Source: Phoebastria nigripes (Eukaryota; Chordata; Aves; Procellariiformes; Diomedeidae). Taken from it: a stretch of 64,000 nucleotides of DNA. Within the stretch, counting starts at the first letter, position 1; each line of letters starts with the position of its first letter. Below the pieces are notes generated by a model. It was not told where the DNA came from, did no database searches, and saw nothing but the letters and a program-made list of their open reading frames with translations. This document shows positions 1-14,000 of this stretch, one piece after another. Made by a program: the position numbers and the translations under genes. Where the stretch lies: the NCBI GenBank assembly GCA_035582835.1, contig JAYKAV010003443.1, positions 1,364,588 to 1,428,587 on the forward strand, in the 5' to 3' direction.

Positions 1-249
1 TTTAGACCGATGAAANTATTTGAAGCAACGTTTCTAAAAATGATGCTCTGAAAATAAACCTTCAACCTCTAATGGCAGCTGGCATTGTACACAGCCTTTT
101 ATTGTTTATCTCTGGTTGTTTTTTTTCCCCAATTCACAGACATTTTCTCGTGAACAAACATTTTAAAGCAGAACCGAGATCATCACTGTGAAATGGTTTC
201 CTTTTGAATCTCACCATCAGCAAGAACTACCTATCCACTGTCTCTTTCA

Positions 250-415
250 AAGAGAAATCCTTACCGGCCAAGCCTGCGAGTCCTCCTACGCCTACACCCT
301 GCAAAGAGCTAAACCGCCAGCCGAAGGCGTCAGCTCCCCATGCTGTTGCCTGCTGCCATCGGTGGGCTCTGGCAGCCAGGACCGTCTGCGCTGCTGGGAC
401 CTTGCACGGTGCGTA
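250..415. other. CpG-dense GC-rich patch
   Basis: About a dozen CpG dinucleotides fall within roughly 165 bp, while the surrounding sequence is AT-rich with few CpGs. Three overlapping frames (plus 188-418, plus 204-461, minus 227-421) are open across it, which mainly reflects the low stop-codon density of GC-rich DNA. A GTGCGT that could serve as a splice donor follows at about 408-413 on the plus strand. It could be a small exon, a promoter-proximal patch or chance composition. No protein family was recognised. Confidence 0.3.
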
Positions 416-633
416 TAACATAACCTTTCTGTCAGCTGCACTGCACTACTCCAGCAAATGAAATACTTGAGCATCACAGGGAATAATGATACTACAGTGC
501 TGCACAGGCTGAACATACCTGATACGGGGGGCACCCCCGGTTTTCACGCTAGTAGAGCTTGTGCCAAATACCTGGACACAGCTGCATCTCCGATTCCAAA
601 GAAGCTACAATTTTGGTATTTCCCCTGGGGAAT

Positions 634-702
634 ACTACAAAACACACACACACAGAGAATTCTCCTTTATGGGAACGCTACAACACACACACACACACAG
701 AG
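634..702. repeat. Local duplication carrying two CA microsatellites
   Basis: Two similar segments start about 44 bp apart. Each has a CTACAA lead-in, a run of AC dinucleotides (about 642-654 and 683-698) and a trailing CAGAG. The pattern fits a small tandem duplication of a CA-containing unit followed by independent length change. No function is implied. Confidence 0.6.
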
Positions 703-1803
703 CAAAGTGAAGGACCTAAAATTCAAGCCTGGACTTGAGTTTCCACTTNTCAAACCCACAAAAACTCCTTAATTTCTAGGTGTAGCGAGCATACCTTGAC
801 AATCCTTCCAGGCATTTGTATATCAGCTTATTGCATCGAGCAAATCCAAAGAACCACAAGCCAAGCCTCCAGGCCACACATTGCTGCACTGACTGGAGAC
901 AAGGGAATAAAAAAGGAAGTATATCAAGACTGAAGAGGCGAGGAAAGCCCCAAACTCTTTTGTGTGGGTGGCATGGCATGAAAAAGTTGTTTAGAAAACC
1001 AAGCTGAGTCTTCTCCGTATAATGCTGAGCTGTTTGTGAGCCTCGGAAAGCAGCCCTGTAGGAAGGCGGTAGTCTGGTTTCAAATGTCAAAGGAGGGTAA
1101 AATACCTAAAAGTATTTATTTCATGTAGATAATCTAGCATTGAAAAGTTTTGACTGGGGATTTTCTGCTCCTTTTGTAGTGTTGAGAAATAGTTTAACTA
1201 GTGTTGGGGGGAAAAAAAAAAATAATCTGTAAGCAATTTAAGAACTAAGGTGTCATTGGGAATTAAGCGAGAATAGTATCATCATGAAGTATACAAAAAT
1301 CTCAGTAGATTGGGACAGGATTTTAAGTTACAATGTAAACCTACAACTGTGAGAAGACTAAAACAATTTGTTGTTGTCTCTACTACAGGTCAAAGCTTTA
1401 GTTAAAAATGGAATTACTGAGAATGTTGGGGGAAGTGTTATTTTGTAGTCAGAGACTCACAAATTACTGCTTAATTATTTTGCATTCCACTTTGTGCTGG
1501 ATACAAAGAAGATATTTAGAAGAAAAACAAAAAATACGAAGGAATGAAATACACATCCAGCTCAGAGGCTTTAAAAATAAGACAAAATCCTATACGAAAT
1601 CCAAAAGCAATTCAAATGTTATTTCTTGTATTTTCAGTAAAAAGCTTCCAACAAAATGCCTATGCAGTCAGCAAATAGAAATCTGGTTCCAAGAAGACTG
1701 CAGACAACGATAGNAGTTTAGAAGGCAAATACTTCTAAAAGTTTCCCTGTCTCCAATTTGCTGATAGCTGCCAGTCAATTTTCAGCTGGAAAAGAAAAAA
1801 AAA

Positions 1804-1820
1804 GGGATTTCAGAAATCCC
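1804..1820. repeat. 17-bp near-perfect palindrome
   Basis: Eight-base arms (GGGATTTC and GAAATCCC) flank a single central A. It lies just after an A-rich run. Arms of this length with very short loops are expected a few times by chance in 64 kb, so this is recorded as structure only. Confidence 0.5.
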
Positions 1821-4413
1821 TCCTATTTTGCTCACTATTAAATCTTCATTTCAAAAGGCATGATGATTTCAGCTGAATGGTTTGACATTTTAATGATTTT
1901 TTTTTTTTTTTTTAAGCAGACAAGAATCATTAGCGCCTGGTACCAAGCAAGAAAGCTCCACATGAGAGAAAGCCAATTCTTACCGAAGCTCTGTGTATGT
2001 GAAAACATTATTGTGTTTTATACCATCCCATTTTTCATATTCAGGATATATGTGATTATAACCTAAGCAATGCTGTACTTAAATATTATTCTTGAGTTTT
2101 CTGTGTTTGCATTTCTCATCAGCAGAATGAGACAACAATTTTCAGAGTCCCTATGTTATTGTTCCTCAGCTTTTGGATACAAACATTGAGATACCCCACA
2201 GCTTTCAAGAAATCAAGACCTCAGGGTAAATTTCCATCAAAACTGCATNTGCCAGATACCTGGCACAATGGCAAGATTGCTGTCGGCTTCAGGGAGTCAG
2301 GATTTTACTTGAGCTGTCTCAGGCTAGGCTGGGCATGTAAACAGAATTAATCAGCACTTCTAAAAAAAATTAGGATTTCTAGAAAAAAAAAAAAAAAAAA
2401 TCAAGATAGAGACAGAATTAGCACTGAGAACATTTTCTTTCCTAGCTCATTTACCCATTCTCCTGATGAGAATTCTTCACACTAGATAAAAAGCTTATAG
2501 CGTGAAGAAATCATACAACAGCTGCCCAGTTTATCAAATTTAGGCTTGGCTATTTAATTACTCCCTATTCGCTTTTATTGTATTTTTCATGGAATTTATA
2601 CAGTATCATGCATACAAGAAACAGGATCCTGGGGCATTTGCCTTGCTCCTCTATTTGGCCAGGCGCTGTACTTTATGTGAAACGTGTTTTTCCACTATGA
2701 ATCAAATCTTTTTTTTTTAAAAAGGGTTAATGATACTTATCCCAATTCACAGGTGTGACAGACAGATTCAGCCACTGAATTCTGTTACCAAAATAATCTA
2801 TCCAAAATCTTGGAAAGGGGAATTTCAAGAACTTAAGCAAAGTTTTAATTTCCTGGCCACTCTATGGGGAAATCTTTCAGATCACTTGTCTTAATCTGAA
2901 CTCCAGTTCCTTATTCTCACTCTTAACAGAAGGTCACCCTTCTTTCCTGGCAGGTTTAGCAAGCTCACTCCCCTCCTGTTGCATACAACTTAGACTAGAT
3001 GGAGCATACATTCAAAGTTATTTGATTTTTCTGAAACAGAAAACTACACTCTTACCCAAGAATAATTGTAATGGGATTTTTGGTTCCCTTCTCATTCCTC
3101 TCTCAATTGCTAGATGTAGCAATAGTTGCACCTATGGATTTCTCTTTTGGTTCATTTAATGCAGCTTTTTGTCTGGAGACCAAACAAGTCTTGGCTGCGG
3201 CCTCTTGCAGGTCATAGAACGCAATAAGGTCAGGCTCCAGTCAATAAACTGCCAGGTGGTTAGGGCTTCCTTAGCATCAGCAGCAATGGCACAACGTGTG
3301 CATTGAGAGAGACGGACAGAAGCATCTCAATTAAGGGTTGAAGCGGTGACAGAGTTTACCACAAGAAGGGATTAAAGTTGCAGAAAAGCAAAAGCATGTG
3401 TGTGCAGAAATGCTTCACTGGTGATTGGTGGTCCATCATTCACACTGTCATCGTAATTTAGCATTGAAATGCAGCCTATGGATCCTACAGGGAACCATTT
3501 TATTGGCATCTAAATGCACATACTATGTCTTCTTGAACTACTAAAAACTCCGTCAGAAAGGGCACTCGTTTGGAGCACCGCCAAGGCACTTCAGCAGTTT
3601 GTGCTAGTACAGCTCCATATATTATTCCCACATTTCAATAGAGAGGAGCGTCTTAGTGCTGAGCTCAGCCTCTGTTTCTTCTTCGAAAACGAAGTTCCTC
3701 TTTTCCACATTCACAATACGTTCTTCAGAGACACCGTCTATTCAAGCGTAGTAATTTTATCAATTTTTGTGACATTCAGTAAGAAGATTATGAAGCCAAT
3801 GTACAGCAGACACATGCAGTGCATGGGCACGATGAGGGTATCTCTGTCTTATCTACTCTAGACTTTACAATTTTGTGCAAAACAGCTACCATGTCAGAAA
3901 CCTGCCCTCTTCCCCCTCACCATATTTGCGGGGAGGTACAGGTTATCCAGAGCCTCAGAAGTCAACTCTCCAGGACAACAAAAAGTAGTGACATGGATTT
4001 CTAAGTACATTTCAAATTCATGCTTCACATATAAGCTTACAAACAGCCAACAGCTCAACCCCCTCTGTGTACAATGCACCAATTCTAGCCTTTTTCCATC
4101 CCTCCCACACTTAATCTAGTCAAAGATTAAGAGAGAAAGCTCTTCTACCAAATGCCTCCACTTTTATCATAGGCTCTTTTACCACAAAACGGACACTAAC
4201 TACAGCGTTTTATTCTTCTTTGTTAGTATCTTGCTTGCACTTCAAGGAGGAGAGTTGCGAGGACTCTATAAGAGCACACTTTGAGGACCTCCTGCCTTAA
4301 AATAAATTGATATAATCAGTATTGCTCACACTTTTCCAGAGGGTCCGGGCCTCTCACTGTAGGAAGAGTGGCAGAGAGAGGTTCAATGGGATGAAAGACT
4401 CCCACTCCTCCCT

Positions 4414-4428
4414 CACACACACACACAG
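4414..4428. repeat. (CA)n microsatellite, short
   Basis: About seven CA dinucleotides in a row inside a pyrimidine-rich context. It is too short to be hypervariable. Confidence 0.7.
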
Positions 4429-7400
4429 CTGAAATTTGGAGCCAATACACAGAGTAGAAAAATGTAGTCAGCCGTCTCTATAGCAAAAGCAAATCCTGCC
4501 CACTGCATAACCTGTCACACGCAGAAGGGACCTTCCCCTTAAGTATACAATCCTGAGTATATAGATATCTCCATTACAGGCTACCCCATCAGCTTTATGA
4601 GTCAAAGTACAAATTGTAGTTGAGTCAAAACAGTGCATGGAGTTAACTATGGTCATTTTCAAGTAGCACAATACCTCCCTGTAAGAGGTACTCCTTCTGC
4701 ATACAGAAGGCTCGAAGAGGGAGTACAGAAAGATGCTGCACTGTAAGTCATGTGAACGCTTACCTGAGAATAGGTCAAAGTACCACAGAAATTTAAGTTG
4801 GGGGAAACTTGACCTGCTCATGTATCAATTTCTATTCAGGTTACACAATGCAGGTTTTTATTTATTCTTAATTTAAACAAAAAATTGGAATAAACGTTTA
4901 TTTGGACAGGAGTATAGTCTAAGCAGAGGCATCATGCTAATCATCTGAGTATATTTTTATTAATAATTAATTAACTTCAATTTATTAAACCCTTTCAGAG
5001 AAACTAGGGAAAAGATCCCAATTTGGTTTTCTGAAAACAACATGGATTTAAAGGCACCTCCTCAGACATGACAGTAACGAGTTTGGTACATGAGGGATAT
5101 CTTGTCGTTAGTTGTTGCTTTATTTCCATTTTTCATCTTTATTTCTCACCTTTTCTCCCACTTANAGCACACTCTCTAAATGCTGAGTTAAAGTAGGAGC
5201 CATTCAGAATTTCCTCTTATTTTTCCATGCCCCTTCCCGGGGGCCAATGAATGCCCAAGTCTCAGTGAATCTCCATGAATAATGTAGAATTCACTCTTTG
5301 ATCCAGGTACCCATCATTATCCCAGATAGCTCAGGTAAGCCTGCACCAAGCAAAGCAGTTTAATCCAGAGCTTTTTATTGTCCTGCCTGCCCCTCAGGCT
5401 ATGCCAGCCTTGCACATTGGAGGAGGACTTGACCAGCCAGCTGAGCCAGCCTTGTCTGTCCACACTAGTGCACAACCAAGCAGAAACCTCAGTGAGGACA
5501 CAGCAGTTACCAGATTGCCTTTTGGCATTGGTGCCATTTCTTAAAGCTACTCTGAGGGCTGCTACATCTGCTTCCCTCCAGTGCAGGGTCAACTCGACCC
5601 AGGGTACAAAGACAGGAATTTCTGTTTTTCTCTAGACAACACAGCAAGAACGAGCAATATCGTTAAAATAGGAACTACTCTATTACAGGTAATTTGGGAG
5701 TAATTCCACTGATTCTCCCCCTCCACTGGTCCTCCCCTTCCAAATGGGAAAGGGTTCGTTGCTCCTTTATCATCAAGGAAGAACAGAAGAGTCACTAACA
5801 GTTAAAACACCAGAAAGTGCCAACAGATCCCGTAAGCCAGAGTAGAGGGTTTTTTGATGGGCTCTCCTCTTCGTACAGACAGCCTTGCTAATCTTCACAG
5901 AATGGAGGATATCACCATGAAGCATAGTGCAAAGGGCTGAAAGGTCAAAGTAGTAAAGAATTTTCTTTTATAGAATGTATTTCGCGTTATATTTCTAATA
6001 TTGCTTCTCCTGACAAAAGCTATTCTGAACATACTGGGCGACAAAATAGAAATTCAACCTCCTGACAATTACTCTGTCAGAGAACTGGAAATGAGAAAAG
6101 ATGCTCTGAGCCACTGTCCATCTTCCTAACTCTCCCTTCATCTCCCCATGAAGGGTACAAAGTCCCGTTTTCCTGGAAGAATTCCCTTTCCTCTTGTCTT
6201 CTGCATGGCACGCACGTGCAACCGTGTATTTGGGAACCTATGCACCAACACAATGGAGCCACAGTGACAGATGAGTCTCTCCAAGATTTGGGAGAGCTTT
6301 TTACGTACCCTGTTTTAATTTTATCTTGTGAGCTTATCCGACCCCAACCTTATCTATCCAGATATATAAAATCCACCTCTATAAGCTCCAGGATCTCCTA
6401 ATAAGTGAATTCATCTTGTTCAATCTGAAAATGAAGTAATCTTCCCACTCCAAACAGTCCTATGTATCATCTGCTTACTCAGTACATTTTCTTTTGATTT
6501 AAACAAACAATACAAATGCAATTTTCAATCATTTAGGCCAAAGACTGAAGCTAAAACCCCTCACCTCACGTACACCAGGGGTGGAACTTCTTCCATCACC
6601 TCTTATGCTACGCTGAGCATAATAAACTCAAATGACATGAAATCACAATATGTCTTGTCAGAAAGAAAGCTGCAACTCCTCGGGGTAAAAGACCCATATA
6701 TTTTTATTTCCTCTGGCATGGCCTTGCATTTACTGCCTCTTCTCCACTTCTGATAATTACTGACTTGAGAGGGTGGAGAGCAGAGAGAAAAGTGGGGAGA
6801 AAAGCCAGGAATTGTGCCAACCTCTGGTTTGAAAAAGTTGTTTTCTTCTCTATTTTGGCAGGAAAATTTTGCATTAGTTTTCTTGCATTCCGTAACTGTA
6901 GCTATCACCGACTTAGTTTATAAGGGGAAATTGTCGGAGTATGAAAAAGTAATTCCAAAGCTAAAAAGCAGGAATGCTTCAGCCTCTATATTCTAGGTTT
7001 TCATATGTCTGTTGGCAGTTTCTGTAATTGAAGCAGCAGATTCAAAAGTCAGCACCACAAAATATATAATGAGGTGTAACAGTACAAAAGTTTACTGGGT
7101 TAAAAGGAAACCTGCAACTATTTTGTTCAGCAAATAAAGCCTGAAAGTAAAAAAAAATTCTGGGAACAAAACCAAATATGCATGGGTTTGTTTTTTCCTT
7201 GAAAATAAATGTCCAGGTGCTTAGCTATCACCCAGAGACTGAACATTTTGGCACACCAGGGAGTATGCAAGCGTGAATGAAGGGACTTTTGGCTCCTTTC
7301 TCTGCAACCAGGCTGCTCTGTGTGTGTATTTTAACAGAGCCTAGGGATTATATGCCCTTGTCCCTGTTCACATATGAAAAGAGCCAGCCNTACCTAGAGC

Positions 7401-7977
7401 ATTGCTATAAGGACTGCAAGACAGAAACAGCAGCCAAAACGGCAGGCAGGCGCCAGCACCACTCCAGCATGATCAGTGCAGAAGTAAAAAACTCCTCTGT
7501 TTCAGTGGTCACCTTGTAGTGTAGCCTATCAACTTCAGGTTCAGAATCTGCCCCTGCATAAACACTGACCTAGTGGCAATATCTATCACGTTGAGAAAGG
7601 GATGCTTCTTTCCTCCAGACAAGACAGATGCACAGTTTAAACCTCTTGGTTACCAAAATCTCCTTCCTAGCTAGCTGCCAGCTAAACTAGTCAGCTTTGC
7701 ACAATAACCTGATAACATGAAGTGCAGTATATCATCTCTGGTGTTTAAAATTAAGATGCTGCTTACAGTTGTGCTCAGTACTTAACTTTATCTGCATGAC
7801 TTTTCTGCTTCCATACACCTCTTCTGATTTGAAACTACAGAAATTTATTTGCATTCAGGGCTCCTCAATGTATTCTTTTTGGTTCTTTTTCTGTTCATCA
7901 GAAGGATATTTTCATCTTCTAGAATCTGACACCATCCTGAAGAGCAAAACATTATAAACAGATTACAAGCAGTGTGC

Positions 7978-8060
7978 ATTCAAATAAATTACATGTTTAA
8001 ATGCGTCAGTTAAATTATAATGCTCAATTAGACAGCTAATTATGTTGAAAATGCAGTTGT
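7978..8060. promoter_or_regulatory. Possible conserved noncoding / homeodomain-site cluster
   Basis: The block is dense in TAAT/ATTA cores, including CAATTA at 8025-8030 and CTAATTA at 8036-8042, with a GCGTCA half site just upstream. The composition resembles vertebrate developmental enhancers. That is inference from motif density alone in an AT-rich window, where such cores are common. Cross-species conservation cannot be assessed here. Confidence 0.15.
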
Positions 8061-11000
8061 GTGCACAAACTGAAGGCCACTCCCCCAGCCTGCCTGGCTG
8101 CTTCCATTCACATATTGTCCCTTTGTAAGTTTTAGCTTTCAAATATCACCTGGCGGAAGGTTTATCTAAGTGCAGTCATACACTGCTTTACTGTTACTTC
8201 ATTTCAGAAAAAAATCATTTCAAATACAATTCAACATTCGCACTGAGTTTTACTACCTGCCATCAGAATTTTAGTAGCAGTAGGATTTGTGGACCAGGTT
8301 CCCAGACTTCTCGGGGTCACATTCCCAAAGGGCTTTCCCTCTGTTTATGATGTCTCACTTTCCAGGATGCTTTTTAATCACTCTCACTGCATCATTTGAC
8401 AAGGAAAAAATAAATTTCTTTTAAATTTACATGCACATGTGAATTTTACAGATGACCTTTTGAGTTAACAGAGAAGCTGGGCATGAAACCATAACTGACA
8501 CACTTACATTTATAAAACACAGCATTAAAATTGCCATTGCACTCATTAATGCTAGCTAGGACCTGGAAATCAAGTAGGACAAAGAGTCTGTCAGCATCAA
8601 CTAATCAAAATTTGATTTAAGGATAATACCTTGGTATGACAAAATACATCCTCATACGTATTCATAACATCTCATCCCACAATCATCATGCGAAATAGAT
8701 TTTTTCAGATATATTCTCCATGTTTCACTCTTCATTCAGTTTCTATAGGTTTACAGTGTTTATTGGCAACCAATCTTACTGAAGCATTTATACACAGCAA
8801 AATCCAAGCTCTCATAATTGATGAGATCTGTGAAGAGCTAAATGACTTGTTTGGTGTTTCCAGACAGTTACATATCTCGTTTCTTACAATATGAAAGGAA
8901 TCATCAGTAAAGTTCATCAGTATCACTGTGTTAAAAATTTAGGCAAAATAAAGACAGTGTGATACCACCAAAGAGATAAAAATAAACTCCACTCGAGCTC
9001 AGCATACAGTAGCATTTCAGGCAGTCAGCTGTTCTTTTCAGTTCTTATGCTTAGATAATACAGAAAAATTAATGGTGGGAAAAAAACCCCAAGCCTGACA
9101 ATTTTCTTTCTTTCCTAGCTTTTTGGTCTTTCTTCTGACTTGTAAAAGGTAAAAGTTTTATTTTAAGGTCTAAAACCATTGTCATAAAGTTTCTCCATGC
9201 TGTCAGGCCATATGAGCCATAATTATTTGTGAAAGTGTTCTCAGTCAGCCCATATTTCCTGATAATCCATTTAAGATACCTCCCAGTAAAGAAAAAACAA
9301 CTAAAATAACCCTGTGTCTGTAGCTCTGGGCATATATGGTAGTAAAATCCAGCTCCTTGAGACATCTAAAATTAATCTGGATAAGTACTGCAAATGACGA
9401 TGTATGAACCTACTCCAACTTTGACAACGCAAGAGACAAAATGATCTATTGCACTACATCTTTTTTTAATTTATTACCTCTACGGTCATTCAGGAGGGAA
9501 AGCCTTCATAATTATGCTCTGCTTTGTCCTTTCAGGACTTGTAGGCTCCTCTGAAATATCTCAACAACTGAAATCAGGGAATTCCAGGGTATGTTTTTTG
9601 TAGCACATGCTACAAATTATTAAATTCCACTTTGAAACTAAAAATTCTGTTTAAGTCTCTTTTCAAAAGTGGCATTAAAATCCACACATCAATTTCTGAC
9701 ATGTCATTTTGAACCAGTAGTCATGGTACAACAGACTATTTGAAATACATAGAAGCAGGGTTAGTATTTATCATTTGGTCCTTCGTCTCTGAGCAGTGCC
9801 AGTCTGCCAGCCTACAGAGTCAGAGAGTGACACTGAGAGGAGCTAGAAACTGCTTAGAGATTTTTAAAGGTTCTTATGACTGTCACTAAGCTCGCTGCTC
9901 CACAACAGATTGAAAAGTGCAAGAGGTTTTCCAGCTGAAGTCACGTGTGCATTAAAGAGGATTAACATGAACAGCCAACTAGCAAATGCCAGTTTCTTTC
10001 TTTCCATTTTTTTAATCCTCCTTTCTTTCTATCCTGCAGTAAAACCTTTTTTTTTTTTTTTTTTTGCCTCCTATTCTATATATTTTCCCCCTTTTGGAAT
10101 AATGCATAAAGGAAGCTGGAAGTCATTTAACAGATGCATCTAGCACAACGAAATTCTGTGCTACAGACTCTGAGGATGCAGACTGCGTAGTAAATCTCAC
10201 TTGAAGCAGAGTGTTAAATCACAGAATCGCTGGAACAACTCAGGGTCACAACTGTTCATTTACACAATTCAGTTGTTGCATGCTTATCTCTGCATTCTCT
10301 CCTATCCCCAGCGTGTATATCAACAAAACCTGTTCAGTCAGAAAAACACCTTTGGGTTAGCATCCAAACCCACTGCAGTCAGAAATAAAAAAGAAATGCT
10401 TTGGGTGAATCACACTAAAAGGCAGCCTTCAGAGTGACACCTCCACCAAGGCAGAATGCAGCACTGCTGCTTTTGGACGTTGTGCAGCCTTGTCCCATCA
10501 GCTGGCCAGCTTTTGCCTTCATCTACATCTCCAAAACATTAATGACATCACAGTTTGGCCCAGTTCTAGAATTACTATTCACACACAGTAGGTTGGCCGA
10601 GTATGACAAAAACATTGGAGAAACAAACATTGTAACTAACAGATCTCACCATTTTTCCAGGTCTGAATAGTTTAATCCATTAGTTGTGTACTTCTTCATG
10701 TTGAAGCCTTTCCATGATAACCTGCTGTGTTCCCTTGGTGCACTCTCAACTAAAAGTTAAGGGAAAGAAAAAAATACAAAGGTTTTTTTCTCGTGGAAAA
10801 AAAGTGAGACCAGAGGTCTGTGGTTAATACTGAGCCAGTATTATTCACCTTTCTCTTCTAGGAACATTTCTGTCACAACAAAGAAGTCATTTCTGGTTAC
10901 CTCAGTAACTGCTGTATACCAGCTCAATGCCACCACCACAGCAGTTCTTCAAGGCCTGGCAAATTGGGTTCCCCAACAAACGCCATCTGCCCGCAGGCCA

Positions 11001-14000
11001 CGAAGAGTTGACTACAGCTGCAGTTCCAAGATTTCTTGACACAAAGGTTGTATCTGAATTAGCGCTATTTTAATTGCCGGAACACATCTCCACCATGAAT
11101 TTGCATAAGCCCTTTTCAGACATACTTCAGCTCTGGAGAAAAAAAAAAGTTTTCTTTATTTTCGCTTGAAACTTTTTTGTTTTGTTTTAGACCATCCACT
11201 CATATTAAAAAACCCACCCACACTGTGCTCTTTAAATTCCTTGCTTTCAGTTTAGAGGGAAGTTTTCTAAGATGTATTTTTCAACAACTTTAAGGAAACA
11301 TATGAAAAAAAGAAAAAAAAACCAACAAATCTTGATCTTCACTAATTTCTAATCATAGGGTTTTTTTTTCCATTAACATTGTTGAATATCATTCACAAAG
11401 CAGTTTGACATCTGTATGCACTTAAACTATGACCATCTCAACATTTCCCTTTTAAATTCCTCAGGAAGTAGTGGTCAGATTTAAATACCAAAGATGAGGA
11501 AGATAAATTTCTGAATGGGACCTCCGAGAGACAGATTATAGCACATTGTAACTATTACATTAAATTTTCTCCAGGTGGAAAAAAAGCCAAAGGTAAAGGA
11601 GACCCCTGGGTCTCTTACACTGTTCATTTAGGTCAGAAACCTTTGTAGTGCTTAAATATTTCAAACTAATTCCCCCAGAAAAACCTCAAACAAGTAATAT
11701 TTTGCTTTTTTTAGTAAAAGTCTCTTGAAGTACAAAGTTGGCAGAGCCAATCTGAGCTATAGATAGGAAGAAGTGGTATGTTAGTATGGTGAGAGACTGA
11801 TCTCACTGTACTTGTAAACCAACAGACTAATGCTTTAGGGCAATATCTTCCTCTCATGCCCTTTTGCAAGTGAACTTGATTTGGGCCAACTCTGCTCTCA
11901 GATATGGCTCCAAAAATGGGGTAATTTGGATGTCAGAATAAAATAAGCAGGATTTTTTCCNCTGTAGTTGTTTCATTTCTTATAATCCATATATTCTTCG
12001 TTCAATTACCTTACACCAGAGAGTCTATCTATGTTTCAGACCTTAACGAGCACGTAATACCCTTCAAGAGATACCTGTTTGCTGTGTTTAAGGCATTAAC
12101 TATTTGAATGCTATTCAGTTCTCACAGAGATCTTAAACTCCTGCTTATTCAGGTAGAGTTTTCTAGACGTAAAAAGCACCACTTCAGCAGATTATCAGCC
12201 ATGAACTTTTTCAATATATATCCAATAGCAAATTAAAAAAAAAAAAAAAAAAGGCATTCAGACAGATTTTGCGGATCAAAGTAAGTTTGGCAGATACTCG
12301 TTTTGAAACAAATAACATTTGTACACCGACACTGGTAACTTTACTGTTGCTTCTAGTATATAGCTTACATGTGAAAAACAGAGAAACCAAATTAAAAGGA
12401 AGAAAAATTCAGCTTCATGTTCGCTTGGGATGAGACAGGGATGAAGGTTCATAAGCAGCTTCTTGCATCCAGTTGTTCAAAGAAATGTGCATTGGCTGCA
12501 CGACCACCTCTGTCATGAACCATCAAGAAAATGCTGAACCTTGTAATATAAACCACCTCCACTGCAAAAGTAACTCTACCAGCTGGCAGTAGTAATCAGG
12601 GACACAGTAAATTTATTTATCATACTACACAAGCTGCATGAAAGAAAAAGGGAAGCAATCGTTACATTTACTTTCTGCACAGCAGTGCAGAAAGAAATGC
12701 ATGGCCGAGTCTATGTGATTTAACTACGCTTATTCCAGAATCTTGTCCAATGAAATTATCACTGACCAATCTCAGCATGTAACTGCAGAGACACTGATGG
12801 TACCGATCATTTTATTTTTACATGGCTATCAAGCAATTTGTTTTGTTTTAAACAGAAAGCAGCCCACCCTCCTTTGTCTGTTGGGTTCAGTATACCCATT
12901 ATTAATATGCAATTTGGATCTATTGCTTTTTTCATAACTTTCATGATAAACTTGTGCTTGTAGCATCATGGTTTGCTGTGAAAATCATTACAGATTAGTG
13001 AATTATAAACAGCAAAATGGGCTGATTTTAGAGTACGTCAGGTTTTCTAACATAAAGTTTTGGTAACTTTCTCAAAACTTCCCACATGTGAGTAACAAAC
13101 AAGAAGGAATTTTTCACTCTGCTTTTAAAATGAGGAAAAAAATGTACAGCCTCCAAATGACTGTGGACCATGGGAGCATCCAGGGGCTGCCGCTTCCCNT
13201 TTCTTGTATTCACAGTTAACATCACAAGTCCCACTGCCTACCCAGCGACTCCTATGCTTAACTTTAATCTGCTAAGTAGTCCCGTGTATTTCAGTAGGAT
13301 TCACGCTGCAAACCCTTTAAGGCAGGGATTAGGTCTTTAATTTACAAATGTAAACCAANCTACACAACAGAAGTTCCCCAGACCACTCAGTTCATGGGCA
13401 CACACAGGCATCTTCTCACCCCGGGTATTCATGCTGCTGTGGCTACTCCAGTGCCACTGTCCATCCACACCAGTTCAGTGACGTGGCAGGCATCTCTCCC
13501 ATCTGTAGTATAAACACATCAACAAGACTCGGTCAGTTCTCAAAACCCAGCTGGACCTAATGCTATGGAAAATAAAGCCACATGGTACAACATGCTTCCT
13601 TGTCCAGCTCTACTGATGGACCAGAACCAAAGACTTCCTCATAACATGGGAAGCCGAGCAAGATCATCACTGCTTCACTAAAATTGTTGCAATCGGCTAT
13701 GTAAAGACAGGTGACTGCTAAAGCCCATGTTAGCCTCTGTCTCTTCCCCCAAATATTGTTAGATGTGCAAAAGTGGCTCTTTAGACTGCTGTAATTCCTC
13801 TGCTTTTGAGAGGAATTCCTGTACTTTTGAGAGGACACTGTCTATAAAACAAGGTTTGCCATTACAACTACACCCATTGGCAGTGGAGAGGAGAATAAAT
13901 CCAAATAAAGATAGCAAAATCCCTGGTGTAGAAACAGATTGACTAACAGCCGAGTACTTTTGCAGGCTTAGGTTATGTCATTTGTCATTTTTTGTACTAT

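Noticed and set aside
10201..10260. ATCACAGAATC segment as a CR1 3' end
   Set aside because: Only a short match to the CR1 terminus; the adjacent sequence does not follow the CR1 consensus.
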